Made by a program: the position numbers and the translations under genes | DNA from: Marthasterias glacialis | Taxonomy: Eukaryota > Echinodermata > Asteroidea > Forcipulatida > Asteriidae | Assembly: GCA_911728455.2 (NCBI GenBank) | Contig: OU452232.1 | Coordinates: 7,157,227 to 7,221,226 of the forward strand | Direction of reading: 5' to 3' | DNA length: 64,000 nt | Part shown: piece after piece, positions 49,263 to 63,000 of the stretch | Numbering within the stretch: position 1 is the first letter of the stretch | How the letters are laid out: each line of letters begins with the position of its first letter | Notes under the pieces: generated by a model | The model's input: only the letters and a program-made list of their open reading frames with translations | Databases searched by the model: none | Told to the model about the DNA's origin: nothing

Positions 49263-50705
49263 TGGGGGGAAGGGTACGGGGATGGTGACATGCGTCAGTG
49301 TTGGGGGTTGTTAATGGACAAGAAAGTAGACAGGAATTATCATCATCATAGAAGCATGTAACTCTTGACATGGCCTCTTCGAACAATCCACCTTTTACCT
49401 CCGAGCGAGAAAAATCTTGCAATTAAAAAAAAAAAAAAAAAAAGGCAGAAAAGCAAATTGATTCTAGCAAAAAATTACCAAAACATTATTTTAAAAATCA
49501 GTACTACAAAAAAAAAGAAGAAGACACAACTATCCCCCAAAATTGTTTATTTGCGCCTCTTCCTGCAAGACTCAAATACATGTACACACTACATGTAGCT
49601 ATGGATACGTAGACAAGAAAAGAAAGGATACTCCAAAAGCCATTTCCAACGTGCAACATTTTAAAACTCTTTGCCAGGAGCATGCTTTCCCTACTCCTTA
49701 TGATCTAGCTTTTTCCATGAGGAATGTGAATTCCAAACTTCAAACTTCTCTTTTGTTGTACATTAGCTCTGTACTTGAAATGACTTGTACCCTTGCTCAG
49801 GGCAAATTTGCAGTGACAGGATAAAAAGTGCACGTATTCTTCTCTTCATGAGACATGACATCTGTACACAATTTTTCATCATTAAACTGTAAGGGTAGTA
49901 AGATCATCTTGCCATCTTTTTCCATTCAACTGAACGACAACACAACTGACACAGGCCAACTGCACAGGCCACCATCACAACTTAGTTCAAACAAAGGGAA
50001 AAGAGCACTCGTGTATGCGCTATAGACAACTCTCAGCCTACACCAAGTCTTTCTTTGACCCCAGTGAGGGCACTGTTTGAGGTTGCGAATTCATGTACAA
50101 GGGGTGTTTTGGTAAGGAAACTCGCAGACCCATTCAGTAGCTTAATAAGTTTCAGAAAACAAAATACTTCCATTCCATGGAATCAAAAAGGCCGACTCTG
50201 TTTCAAACCATTTCAGTGTTAAGAAACCCCAGAAGGACAAAATGGTGGCATGAAAACCTAGAAACGTAACAACCTCTGTCAATGGTACAACGATACTGTA
50301 CAGTTTGAGTGAAAGTTAAATCTGAAAAATCCAAGACTTGGGTCTTGCTTATAAAAAAAACTCCACATCAACCTGTTCATTACTCCTAATCTCAATCAAG
50401 AAAAAAAAATAACAAATCAAGGCACCTCACAAGAATCAAAAGGATAAACTTTACCAGCGAAAACCACCTCCAGGTTACAGACAACTTACTCAAGGAAAAC
50501 AAAATTAGCGCTCAATAAAACGGAACCAAAAACAGAATGTTTACAAATTGCAATGTGTACGTAATAATAAAGGCACTCAACGTCACAGGAAGCCCTACAT
50601 AGTACATTCTCATTTCAGCACGGCCCATCCTTGAATTGAAACGACTTTGGACTCAACTTTTACCTCCAACTGATTATCTTGACATAATAGGGATACTGCT
50701 AACAT
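49263..50705. other. Intergenic DNA, no gene recognised
   Basis: Includes an A tract (about 49426-49443). Short open frames have no family resemblance. Confidence 0.45.
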
Positions 50706-50708
50706 TGG

Positions 50709-50782
50709 GCTATATAGCTCAGTTGGTAGAGCATCAGCTTGTAAACCTGGAGGTCGCAGGTTTATAATAATAATAATAATAT
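50709..50782 (+). repeat. tRNA-Thr-like SINE head with TAA tail
   Basis: GGGCTATATAGCTCAGTTGG, TTGTAAA at the anticodon-loop position (TGT) and GGTCGCAGGTTT resemble tRNA-Thr. A (TAA)n stretch follows directly. It shares its head with 58766-58838. Confidence 0.75.
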
Positions 50783-50879
50783 TTTCCTGCAAGGTATGCG
50801 GAGTCATACGTTTTGAAGTGTGAGACCTGTTCCTTTACATAGCACCATGTAATGGTTTACAAGGTGCTACGGCACAATC

Positions 50880-51400
50880 AGTAGCGATCAAACCAGGAAC
50901 ACCAGGGCAAACCCCTTCTCTTTGCGATAAGTGCACTGGGTTCTCTTAATAAAATAATAATTTGGGAGGCTAGTCATCCTTACTGGCAGCTGAAAAGCTG
51001 AATTGCGAAGGACGTGGCTACACATGCTCGAAGGCACCTTTGGCAGCCAGCCACATCAACCGATATATATGACCACCGAGCACAGCCTGAGATCAGAAGT
51101 GTTTGGTTTTTCCGGAGGGAGGAAAACCGGATGGCCTGGAGAAAAAACCTTGTTGCACAGGAAAGAACCAACGCACAACTCTACTCACATAAGGAATCGA
51201 ACCGGGGAAAATTCCCACTCTAGTCAGGTTTTTTTTGTTCACCCGAAATCAAAGTAAATTTTGTGCCTGGAGTAACCAACCTTTCTGTGCCTGGCATGAA
51301 ATTTTACTGAGAGTCTAAATGTTTGGTCGTTGAATCGTGGACGTAAAGCCATAGGTCCCATGTACTAGGATAGGTAGAGCACATAAAAGAACCCAGAACA
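50880..51400 (+). repeat. SINE/dispersed repeat body
   Basis: ACCAGGGCAAACCCCTTCTC and GCGATAAGTGCACTGGGTTC recur at 57475-57520. GGAATCGAACCGGGG is a tRNA T-arm-like motif. Open frames across it are unrelated to known proteins. Confidence 0.6.
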
Positions 51401-53832
51401 CTTATCATAGAAGAGTACTTAGGGTTTTTGCCTCTGAGTTTCTGGTTCATTCTAAGCACCCTTTTCTACAGGTTTGCTCAGACTTCAGAGTTTACAGTGA
51501 TGTGATAAAATTCGCTCTTGAGGAATCCCTGGTTTCCTAACCAGAAATTAATAAAGCAATAAATAAGTTTGTGATTATATAGTGTCGGGTTAAGAGAAGT
51601 TAGTATGAAAAGGCTGTCCAAATTAAAGACCACTCTTTAAAATTGGGACAAGCATTTTCAGATTGAATAAACCAATCAACTATTCAAATGGAGAAATTAC
51701 AAGGCGTCAATCCAACGGCCGTTGTTCAGATCGCCGTACAAATAAGCTCTCTCTCTCTCTCTCAAAAAAGGAAGTTTTTCTTAAGAGAAGTTTTGAACAT
51801 GGATGTTGAAGGAGACCGTCTCATGGAAGATTCTTCCTTCAGGTGCAGGGATGGAAAAAGGCACGATCCCTCCAAACTGTGCTTGCTCCTTAAAATGAAA
51901 AAGACCATAGTTTTGGAGCAAGAGCTGAAGTTCTGGACAGGAACTTTGATGGTCAATGTATTGGTGAGAAGTAATGGATACTGAATTGAATTCTCTCATG
52001 TCGTGCTGCCTATATGCACAGTAAGTACTTTACATCCTGGAAGTTTCTGTGATAGAAATTATTGTGCTCTTTATGCTGTAGCACCGAAATCATCACTTCC
52101 AGGAGATTTCCACAAATCTAAAGCAACTGAGGAGAGGACGGGGGTCAACCCTAACCCCCTTGATGTCAATTGCCTAAATCCTTCAAAAGCAACCAAGATA
52201 ATTTCACAGAGGATCTGAACTGATCAATCCTTCAACATAAACCAAAATGAGTTTCAGCAGGATCCCTAAACGCCTCGATCCTTACAACATCAATTCTTCA
52301 AAATCAACATGTATATACAGTATGTGTGTGTGTAGAGCCTGTACTGCCTCTATCCTTCTTAATTAACCAAGATAAATTTTGTGAGAACCCATGTCTCTTC
52401 AAAAAACTCAAGTGTGATGCGGGTATCCGTTTTGTCAGAGTATATTATCCAGATTCAGGTGTCAAATGTGCTTCAATCCTTCAAAACCCTCCAGATGATT
52501 TTGAAGGACCCAGGTGTGGATTTATCAAAGCGCTTGGACTAGTCTTATCTCAAGTTGGGAGGAGTAACTAGTCCTTACTTATAGGACTAATCATAAGTTA
52601 GGACTAGTCCTAAGTTAGGAATGGTTTTGTGAAGAAATCTACCCCAGGAAAGATAGGGTTAATCAATCGCTCTGAATAGACAGCATTGGTTTATCACATT
52701 GATCTCTCGTGTCCACGACTTTATGAGGCATGCTGTCAATCTCACCAGATGTCATGGAGGGATCAATCTAAAGGAAAATATTGCATGGATGACACCACAG
52801 TGTCCACTCTCAAAAAAGATCCCGAGAGAAGCTATCCCAGTTCATCTATCCAGGCTTGGACGTCACTTCAATATACATGTATCCAACAACAAAGTATATT
52901 ACAGTTGAACCATTCCTGAGACATCAACAAAATTCAGCAACCGTTGAAGGATCAATCCAAAGAGAAATATTGCATGGATGACACCACCGTGTCCACTCTC
53001 AAAAAGATCCCGAAAGAAGCGATCCAAAAAAGTTATTTCCATTAACTCTCACTCATTACTATGTGTTACTTTCTTAATACACTCTACACCAGTAAATAAA
53101 TGTACAATCAAAGAATCATCTACTTAAATAAAAAATATAAACCCAGGTTTTCAACAAGTACATTCTGAAAAGTTTACACACCATTATTTACAAACAGGAA
53201 AAAAAAAAAAATGAGGTTGAATGTTGTACCACTTTTCAACCGCTTTAAAATGACCCCTGACCCAAGTCTCATCACCTTGGACCTCCAGTCAGAGCATTGA
53301 TAAAAACTGTTGGCACTCTGCGTTTTCAACCTTGTCCCCATGGTCAATTTACTTTGCTTCAATTCCTCCCCCTGGCAGCCAAATGCTTTACATGAGGGCA
53401 AATTACTCTCAGTAAACGGCACATGTGTCATATGTATTGCCGTTGTCAGTGTAACAATGTAACATCTAAGACATTCATAAATGTATGAATTATTGCAAAA
53501 AAAAAGAAGTTCTTTTTCGGGAGGGAAGACATACATGTATCCACTTTTGAAAGTTTTTAAAACAAATTGAATCTCAGAAACCACCATGTTGCTCTGACAT
53601 GACACTGAATTACATTTCACCGTTTTTTAACAACTGTTTAGAGAGAGGTCAGGATTGCAATATACATCAACACCACTCCTACCACCCACCTTAGACCTTT
53701 ATTCATTGATTACATCCCATCACCAGGGAAATTTTTAAGTTTGAATGCCGGGGGTGAGGGAAATAGGTGAGATAGGTCACCATGGGGGCAAGGTTGTCTG
53801 AAATTCAAATCCTGAATAGTCAGATGGTAACT
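51401..53832. other. Non-coding DNA incl. probable 3' UTR of the MBOAT2-like gene
   Basis: A 75-bp segment (GGATCAATCTAAAGGAAAAT) at 52757-52835 recurs at 52948-53022. A 148-codon minus-strand frame (53620-53174) lies in the likely 3' UTR and resembles nothing known. A minus-strand AATAAA occurs at about 53702-53697, about 130 bp past the stop, and may be the polyadenylation signal. Confidence 0.45.
52757..53022. repeat. 75-bp direct repeat, 191-bp spacing
   Basis: ATTGCATGGATGACACCAC and CTCTCAAAAA.GATCCCGA blocks are repeated with small changes at 52757-52835 and 52948-53022. Confidence 0.85.
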
Positions 53833-54046
53833 TCACCTCTCCTTCCTTCCCTCCATACCCTGTGTATCTGATACCACTTCACGGATGCTTGGGGTTCCAT
53901 TCGTATGGGCGTGGTCACCTTGGTGGGAGATGCCCAAGCCGTTCTGGTCGGTCTTCTCACTGGGTTTATGTTTTCCCGGAGTCGGCTTGCTGGGAAAAGT
54001 GAGGAGGACCAAAACGGCCAGGATGTGCAGACACCAGTAGTATGAG
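53833..54046 (-). CDS. MBOAT2: MBOAT2-like last coding exon
   Basis: 214 nt ending TGA. SYYWCLHILAVLVLLTFPSK aligns with WYYCLHILGILVLLLLPVK of MBOAT2; a variable hydrophilic tail rich in His, Gly, Lys and Glu follows. Confidence 0.93.
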
Positions 54047-57000
54047 CTGCAGGAAGAAGGGAATCGTAGAACAGTACAACTTGATTAACCCTCTTACTCT
54101 TGGTGACAGTTTCCAGGGAGTCAACCACAATTTGAAAACATCAAACTCAACTGCATGGGCTGTGCATGGTGGCACAACTCGTCACCGTTTTCATGAACAG
54201 CCACTTATCTTTAATTAATATTTAATCATATTTTAGCATTTCTCCATATAAAAAAATATGATTCTATAGGTACGATTATGTACTTGAGTATCGTTTAACA
54301 TGGCATTGATGAAAAATAGTACTTATTTCACCTGTGGAATGACGTTTTAAACGCAAACAAAACTTCAACGTTGATTAGCTCGAAAACGTTATTCTCGCGC
54401 ACATAAAGATTAAGTGGCTTTTCGTGAAAATGGTGACGAACTGTGCACACAACCAAATGTGTACATTGAAACCCTGGCATCAGCGGAAAGGTGCAAGAAT
54501 GTTCCATATGTTACCAAATATGGTCATCATTTTTTTTTCAATGGGCTAATAAGGCCAAGATTCCATGTAATCCTCACCCCTGGTATACCCCACAAGCCTG
54601 TAGACTCCCATTGGCCAGACCCTAACCACTGCAGAGTAAGGAGTGTTGAAAGACAGCAGCCACCTGTCTCAGTGCAGTGATTGATTGACCCCTGTGCTAA
54701 GGATCCTTGGCACAGGGCGGTATGCAATTTGTGAAAACAGCTTGTGCGGCACATGGACCCTAAATAACACAAGTCTACGTCTCGGCTGACACTCCAATTC
54801 ACCCCCCACAGTGATTTATAATAGCTTTGGGCTTGCAGGGTGGGTTATTGACGTTAAAGACAGGGTGGTGACAAAATAATCCTCGTGGGTCCATCTAAGT
54901 AAAAAAAATTTGTGGCTGCTCTTAGGGTTTGTGAATATGCATTCACCACATGATATCACCGTCTTACTGTACAGTGCAAATTGTAGTTGACTCGCGCCAA
55001 CCATATCTTTACATGCAAATTTGACTCCAAAAATGGCAGACCGTGGACAGACAGTAGCAACCTCACCACCATGGGCAGCACGACGTTTCAATACCTCTCG
55101 TCTTTAACCCCGGAAGGGAAGGACCAAAAAACAATGCTGATTGGCTCTCTACTGTGACAACTTTGCGCGCACACTTGTTGAAAAATTTCGAGCGCGCTTA
55201 GGGCGCTTGCAGGGGCGTATAGTTTGAGCGTTGCAAAATGAAAATATTTTGACACGATCCTATTTCAAATGAATCATTTTTACGCGGTCACCCAAAACTG
55301 CATACAGTTAGACAGATCGCGTGAGAGGGAAGAAGAATGAGAGGGGACCAGTTGCTCTATGATTAAGATGCCTCTTTTGTGGGATACCATACTTGAGCGG
55401 CGTGTAGAGCAGATTGGCCACAGGCCTAATTAAAATCTCCCATATTTCGGAAGATTTTTGTGTCACAATTCCAGGGGTTACGATCGAGCCAACCTCTGCA
55501 CCAAAAAATGGCGCAGCGAGCTCAAATACCCAAGGGAACGAGGTTGCGACAGTAGCTGCGTCTGAGGTCAGGGCAAGGGGTAAGTCGCTAGCAGTGAGTA
55601 CAGTAAACAGTTTTAAATTGATGAAATTATTGCATCCTGGACAGTTGTCCTGCACAGATGGCCAACTGCACCAATATATCAAAAACTTACTTGAAATATT
55701 TCAGGGTGAGGTCCAGCTTCAGAAACGTGAAGGGCACGATAACGTAGGCTAGAGAAACATAGGTGCACGCCCACGTGATGACGTCGTAGAATAATTTAAG
55801 CTGCGTTGATGATAAGAAGTATGGCCTGACCACATAACGGATCTGCAAAAATAATTTTATGGACAGCATCAGGGAATGTACCTCATTGATTTTTAGAGGA
55901 ATACATTTATGGCTATCCTCTACTTCTTAACAAAATATATTATGTACATTCCTATCTGGCTTTATTCTGATTGTGGCAATTTATATAAAAGCAACAAACA
56001 GTAGGTCTTTTCAAGTTTTCATGGTTTTCATTCTTTCATTTCAGTTTTATTCAAAATATTATACAAAAAGTCCGGAGGCTAAAAATATTCTGCTTACAAA
56101 GTGAGACATCAAAAATAAATTATTTTATAACACACCTCTCCCTGGTTCTTAATCTTGATTGGCTGAAACACGGTCACGTGTGGTGAACTAATATAGCATA
56201 ATGCATGAAATCTGCACTACACGCACCGCACGCGCTTCACTTGGGGGAAATAGTTCGCAAAGCGGGAAATAGTTTCAAACACCCAAAAACTACTGACGGG
56301 TAAACAGCGCCCTCAAGAGAACAAAAATGGCGGCGTCTGCTGATCGACAAGAAGCACCGGCCAAGAAACCGCGATTTACTCTTCTAATCGACATTTTGGA
56401 CTGAGGTGTTATAAAACACATATGGACTGGCATTATTCGGGAAATAGTGCACCTCTGTACCCCTCGGGCCTGTGAGTGACCAGGAGAGGGTCCTATTTCC
56501 CTCGGCCGAAACAGGACCCTCTCCTGGTCACTCACAGGCCCTCGGGTTGCATAGACGTGCACTATTTCCCTCATTGCCAGTCCGTATGTGTATAATAAAT
56601 TAAAATACAAAAACTGCCTTAAGGTCTTCAAAATGCTATTTCTCAACTTTGACAGTACACATACTTCAAATTGGAAGTATTTCTCTCAAAGGTTGGTTCT
56701 GGTATGATCTTTATAATCAATGAGTTTCAAGAATGAATCTAATATACTTTTCTTGGATAAATTACCCATCCCGCACTTTGTCTTGAACCCTTCACTGATC
56801 AGCGTGCTTCTCAAGAAAACCAACCCATTCCCGACAATGCCACAAAAGTGGCAATTTGAGGCACACACATGCTGGTACACATAGAGTACAGCCATAGCCC
56901 CAAGTGCTTCAATGAGAGTGGTAAACTGGAGAAGCCACTAGCTGTGCTTAACCAGTTGGTGCCAGATCCATGTATACATGCAACTGTTTCCCATGCCTGG

Positions 57001-60000
57001 AAACGGAAGCCGTCTAAAAATGCTGGTTTTTTTTTTTCGGATCACAGGAGCAAAGGTCGTACGGACATTCCACTGCTGAGCTACCCCACGCCGTCTAATG
57101 TTTCGTTTCACCCACACTCTATTGATATCCACCCATATATTAAGACCCCCAAAATGTAAATGACACAGTAAAAAGCGGCCACTTTATTGGCGCGTCGTGG
57201 CTGAGCAGTTAAGAGCACCAGACTCAAGCTCAGGTGTTTCTGATCAGCAGAGTGTGGGTTTGAGTCGCGGTCTTGACACTTGCGTCCTGAAGCAAGACAC
57301 AGCAATAATGGTTAATAATGATAGTGTACATTTATAAATGACACTCCTGGCGCCGAATTATCAAATCTGGTGGAGATTGTTACGAATGATTTTATGAGAC
57401 GAGGCAACCGTAATACAACACCTTGAAAGGGATACAAGGTGAGGTGGCACATATTGCTGCCAGACCATGCCAGGAACACCGGGGCAAACCCCTTCTCTTA
57501 GCGATAAGTGTCACTGAGTTCTTTTGCGTGCTTTACACAACACACGGGACCTACGGCTTTACGTCCCATCCGAAGGACAAAGCAATAATGGTTAAGTGTC
57601 TTGCTTAAGGACACAAGTGTCAAGACCTGGACTCGAACCCACACTCTGCTGATCAGAAACACCAGAGCTTGAGTCCGGTGTGCTAGACTGCTCGGCCACT
57701 GCCAGAAACACTGCGGCAAACCCCTTCTCTTACGTGCTTTACACAACACACTTCAAACACATAATTCTCTTTGTTTATACGTTTTATTACTCACTTTGAA
57801 GGAGGCCGACACAATAAGGGAGGTCGAGAGAAATGTCGCAAAATACCCCGGGTAGAAGCCGTGCCAAACGGCAGACAGGAAAAAAGTGAAGATGCGTTTG
57901 CTGAACGGGACACGGTCGTAGCATACAAACTTCAGCCACTTGGCACAGTGGATGTTCCAGTTGCCAATCAGCATCTTCATGCTTGTGGCACCCTGCAAGA
58001 GGTCAAAGGTCAATCCAGGTAAACTGTCTCTTTGATTAATAGACTGTGTTACACACGCAGGTCGGTAAACAGTGGAGACCAACATTTGCATAACTGACCA
58101 CATACCCATATTACGCCCTGGTAAAATAAATGGCGACCAAAAGGTTGTCAGCATGTTGGAGGCCATATTTCAAGCTAATTTGATTTAATTCAACTTGTAT
58201 GGACAACTTCAGTTAGGAAGTGAGGTCACATCTCTACAACGTAGCTTTTATAGTCCAAAGCGGTGCCCAAATTACACGGAGTATCTGATGTGGTTTCATA
58301 GCGAGCATACAGTTTGCGATAATAGACCTTATGCACATGACGTCATTTGAGTAAGCGCCCTCGCCTAGAGATCAAAATGAGGTTATTCATTGGCCAATCC
58401 TGTGAGCCGCGCGTACAAATCTCTGCATATCCATTGTTTCATCATCGATTTACCTCTAAGATGGTGGCGTGATGACGTCAATGCATAAGGTCCATTGCAT
58501 GGTGTCATGCAATCAATGACTTTGACTGTCTGTTAAAAAACATTTACAAATTTATCCAGTCAGTTTCCCTTGTGGTTTATTGCTTGATATTAAAAAATAA
58601 AAAGTCGCATCACCCTTAAGGTAGATCCCCGTGCTACCGCTTCTCAGGTTATATCCATAGAGCTTGATCCCTGGCTACACGGCAGTAACCAGTTGAATGG
58701 CTTCTGACTGGCACCCCCCACCCCCCCAAACAAAGATATTGATAAAATACGAAGACCACCAACATAAGGGCTGGATAGCTCAGTTGGTAAAGCATCGATA
58801 TGTAAAGCCGGTGGTCGCAGGTTCAAATCCCGCTCCAATTATTCTTTATTCACCCCAAAATTGCTTTAAAAAACTTGTGTTAAAAGTTTTTGGTAGACTT
58901 TGTTAGCCAAATGAATACCAAGCTTTGTGATCGCTTGCTTACATTCAGTGATATGGAGCACTGTAGTAATGGTCTACATTGCTAGTTCAACGGCTACATT
59001 TGTACGAAGTACATCCAACATTACCTTCCTACTTTATAACTTTCGCCAGAATTTTGTCACTATTCTAAACCATTAAAAGCCATGCAATAAAGTGCACAGT
59101 TTACAACCATGAACAGATATACAGGTGTATCAGTACTGTGTACATGTATCCACCACATGGTATCATACTGCAGGCTGGCATACTTACAGTAGGAGGGTTG
59201 ACTGTGTACTGTGTAAATGCCTTCACCACATGGTATCATATTTCAGGATGGTGTAGTTTATCTACCATTCAAAACCCCAGTGGATGATATTGAATGGTCA
59301 GACAGTAGGAGGGTTGACTGTGTACTGTGTAAATGCCTTCACCACATGGTATCATATTTCAGGATGGTGTAGTTTATCTACCATTCAAAACCACAGTGGA
59401 TGATATCGAATGGTCAGACAGTAGGAGGGTTGACCGTGTACTGTGTAAATGCCTTCACCACCATGATATCATTATTTCAGTATAGTTTATCTATCATGCA
59501 AAACCACTTGGATGATATGTACTGTCCAAGTATTTCCTTTACAATTCGAGCTTAGCTCCGTATTAACAAGAAGGCAAACCAATTGACAATTCAATTGGTC
59601 ATTTCCCATATAAACAAGCACTAAAGTTCATACACTGTTTTGTAAATGCCCGAGTTGTAGGTTTTAAGCACTTCCCATACTGGAGGGCATATTGTGACGA
59701 GCATTGTGAGGTAAACAAACAAAATTATCTTCAAGCAAACTTGAATCTTCGATTCTGATTGGTTGATCCATAGCAACGAGAGTGTAATATATATTCATAC
59801 TGCACGGCACACCCTGTTCTCTACTGCGCTGTTGTTACGTGCTGTTCTAACTCCCATCTTAAGAATTAATCGTAAAATCACTGTAAATTCAAAAGTGGCA
59901 CGTTTGCTCGAGGATAAATTCGTTCTCACACGCGCACTCGTGGAATACAGAAAATACAGCACATCTGCATCTCACATCCAACTCGGCATGCGGCCTCGTA

Positions 60001-63000
60001 GGATATGAGATGCAAAAGCGCTATATTTTTCCGTATTCCACTCACGCTTTTGTGATAACTTATAGTGTCTGACCTGAAACTTTATAATGTCAACATTCAT
60101 CATCCCCGTCCACGTTGGGTTGCCGTTCTTGTCATACCCACTAAAACCCATTCCTGCTGCGTTGTTTATGGCATCGGCTGGAAAAAGAAAACATGTAGAA
60201 GAATTGTCATTAGTTCAGGCAGTGCCGGAAATACCCACTGGACGTTAAATTGCACTGTTGGGCTGTCTGTTTTGTTTTTTGACCAAGAAAATGTCAAATT
60301 CACTCGGCGTGAATTGCAAAACATTGGCTGTTACCTATGGCATGGGAGTGGAACTAAACATGGAACCATGACTCGATTGTCGGGTCACTCTGACTTACCT
60401 CCATTGAGCCGAAATACAATGAATAAACAATGGTGGAAGCCTCTCGATGCCTCGTAATCCCTTCTTGGAACAAAAGGACAAAGGTCTATAATCGGGGATT
60501 ACACAAAAATTGCCTCTGAATAGCCACAAAATGCAAGCACAAATAAGACCTTTTTTTTTTTTCCTTGTGTGGGTGAATTGAAGCATTAGACGGTGTGTGT
60601 ATGGTCTGTCTGTCCACACTCCGTAGTTGAATGACCAGGCAACCTTTGCTCCAATGGTCCAAAGTTACGTAATGGTGTCTTAAGACGGCTTCCGTTTTCA
60701 GTCAGGAAAAACATTTGCGTTTATTCACGTCATCCGGTTTCAACTGGTTTCAACTGGTTTTGACATGCCCTTCTCTTTGTAAATAAATGGTAAATAAATG
60801 CAAGAGGTTTTTCAATACAGGATAAAATCTTACCCCACACCCATGCAGTAAAATACTTTGATTTGGCAACTTCAATGGAGAGAAGCAGATACCCGACTCT
60901 GTACAAGAAAGATCGGTTTAGGACTTCATCAGCTGTGGGGGGAAAAAGAAGGAAAAAACAAGAAAAAAACAAATGAAATCTTCAGTCAAACTTTGGTAAA
61001 CCCATTCTACTAATAACATTATACTTATGCATCCAGTTATGCCAGTAGCTCTTTGCTCCAGAGCCAGGAAATATTTTGCAAAGAGCATACATGGGTGCCC
61101 ATGTATGCTCTTTGCAAAAAAAAATCTTTCTGGTTTGCCTGATAACCATTCAAAAGGGGCCATGGATGTCGATGAAGTAACTTTTGAGTAAATCAATTCA
61201 TTAATTGCTTTTCTTGCCACTTTCTAGTCAATTCAAATACAAAATGTCTGTCCTCGTTACAAACATAAATGTCTTGAAAACGACCCTGTAATTCCTTAAA
61301 GTCAGACATTTTTCCTACTCTTTGGTAAGCGCAATCATATTGCCTATTAACAATAACAACTTTAAGTTTGTGTCCGTGACCTTTGGTCCTGCTTCTTTTC
61401 TGTTTAGCTTTCAGCAGGGAGAGAGTACATGTTATTTTCTCTGGGTAATTCTTCATATTTTGTTGGGAGCATGGCTCTTACCAGAAGATCCTTATGTTTT
61501 TTTGTGGGAGGGATAACTTCATAGAGTCCTAGTGAGTATCAATAGGCCTTATTTTTTTACTGCAAGAGGGCGTAGATTGGGGGTCAAACCATAGAAATAT
61601 TGTGGTAAACCAGATGCAATTAGACTTCTAATAAAGCAGCGGATATACAACTTTTGAGGTTTTTTTTTGACAGTTTTACAATGTGATCAGTGTAAGAAAT
61701 TAGCTTGGAAAATTTGTATTTTTAACGTTTTGAAAAATTTGTGTACCTTCAAAATGGAATTGGTATTGCACCATCTTGCTGTTAAAAAAAAACGGCCTAT
61801 TGAGTTTATGCCAAGTCATTTTGTTGGAGAAATAGTGTATTTATGAGGGTCAGAGTCATCGGTATTGTACAAATTGTAATGCCATGTGTTGACCTGTGAC
61901 ATCTACATTATATTAAGTATTGTATTTTGCTGTGCAGTGCTATTAAAGGGGCCGTGTTGTCATGATAATAACACAGGCCTGTGGCTGTGCATGGAAAGAT
62001 GAACTCTCACCCAGATTTTGCAAACGCGTGCGCTTGCAGCCAAATCGCAAAGGGTGCCGTCTTTGTCAAACTGTGATGTTACCACTGGTGCGCACGCGCA
62101 CATAGCAACTGGGTTATTCCATTTATGGCTATAATCATGACAACACAGCCCCTTTAAATATTATCATATTGTGTACTGCCACTTTCTGAAAAAAATTAGT
62201 TACTGGAGATGTATCTATTATATTTGAGACGTCAAGATGTTGATTTTGTATTGTTTTGGTAAATGCTCGTCCTTTTTAATTAGAGGACAGGCCTCCTTCC
62301 TGAGCTTCTTCATTAAATACAACTCCTGTACTTTGAATTATTTGTATGCAATGAAAATACAAATAGTCATAACTTACAGACATTGGCCATGATGGGGAAT
62401 TTGGGTACAACTTTCACAAGCACGATGATGCAGAATACAGTAAAGAGAAGCTTTGTAGTCACAGCCCACTGCAAAAACAGCAAAAGATATCACGTAATCA
62501 TCAATTAGATCCCATAAACACGAGTGGAATTCAGACAAATATACACACTGGATGCAGAGTTGCTATATTTGTTTGTATACCTCAAGCACACGTGACAGGC
62601 CTCAAATTACATAGAGGCCATGGACGTTTCCCATTGAACTTGACCAGTTGCCGCTGGGATTCTTCTTTTTGTCCTGTCCCCCTGATGGGGTTCTTTTGGC
62701 GGAATTGCCGGAATCTTTTTTCTTTGAGGGTACAGCTGACACAAAGAAACCCTGACTTGACAATGCCAAGAGAAGATTCACTTTGACGGATCGTTCGCTT
62801 TTGTTGCTTGACCGAGAAAATGTCAAATTCACGCAGTGTGAATTGCAAAACATCGGCTGTTACGTACTACATAGGAGTGGCACTCAACACGGAACCGTGG
62901 CTCGATTGCCAGCTCACTCTGACTTGCCTCCATTGACATAATTGAGCCGAAATACAATGAATGCACAATGCTGGGAGCCTCTCGATGCCTCGTAATCCTC

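Noticed and set aside
49104-49361. Hydrophobic 85-codon frame resembling a membrane protein
   Set aside because: Produced by the TTTA/TTTG microsatellite.
53174-53620. 148-codon minus-strand open frame
   Set aside because: It lies just past the stop of the MBOAT2-like gene, with no family resemblance or conserved start; chance frame in the probable 3' UTR.
58766-58838. Functional tRNA-Thr gene
   Set aside because: The anticodon stem pairs poorly and the same head occurs at 50709 with a TAA tail, as expected of a SINE.
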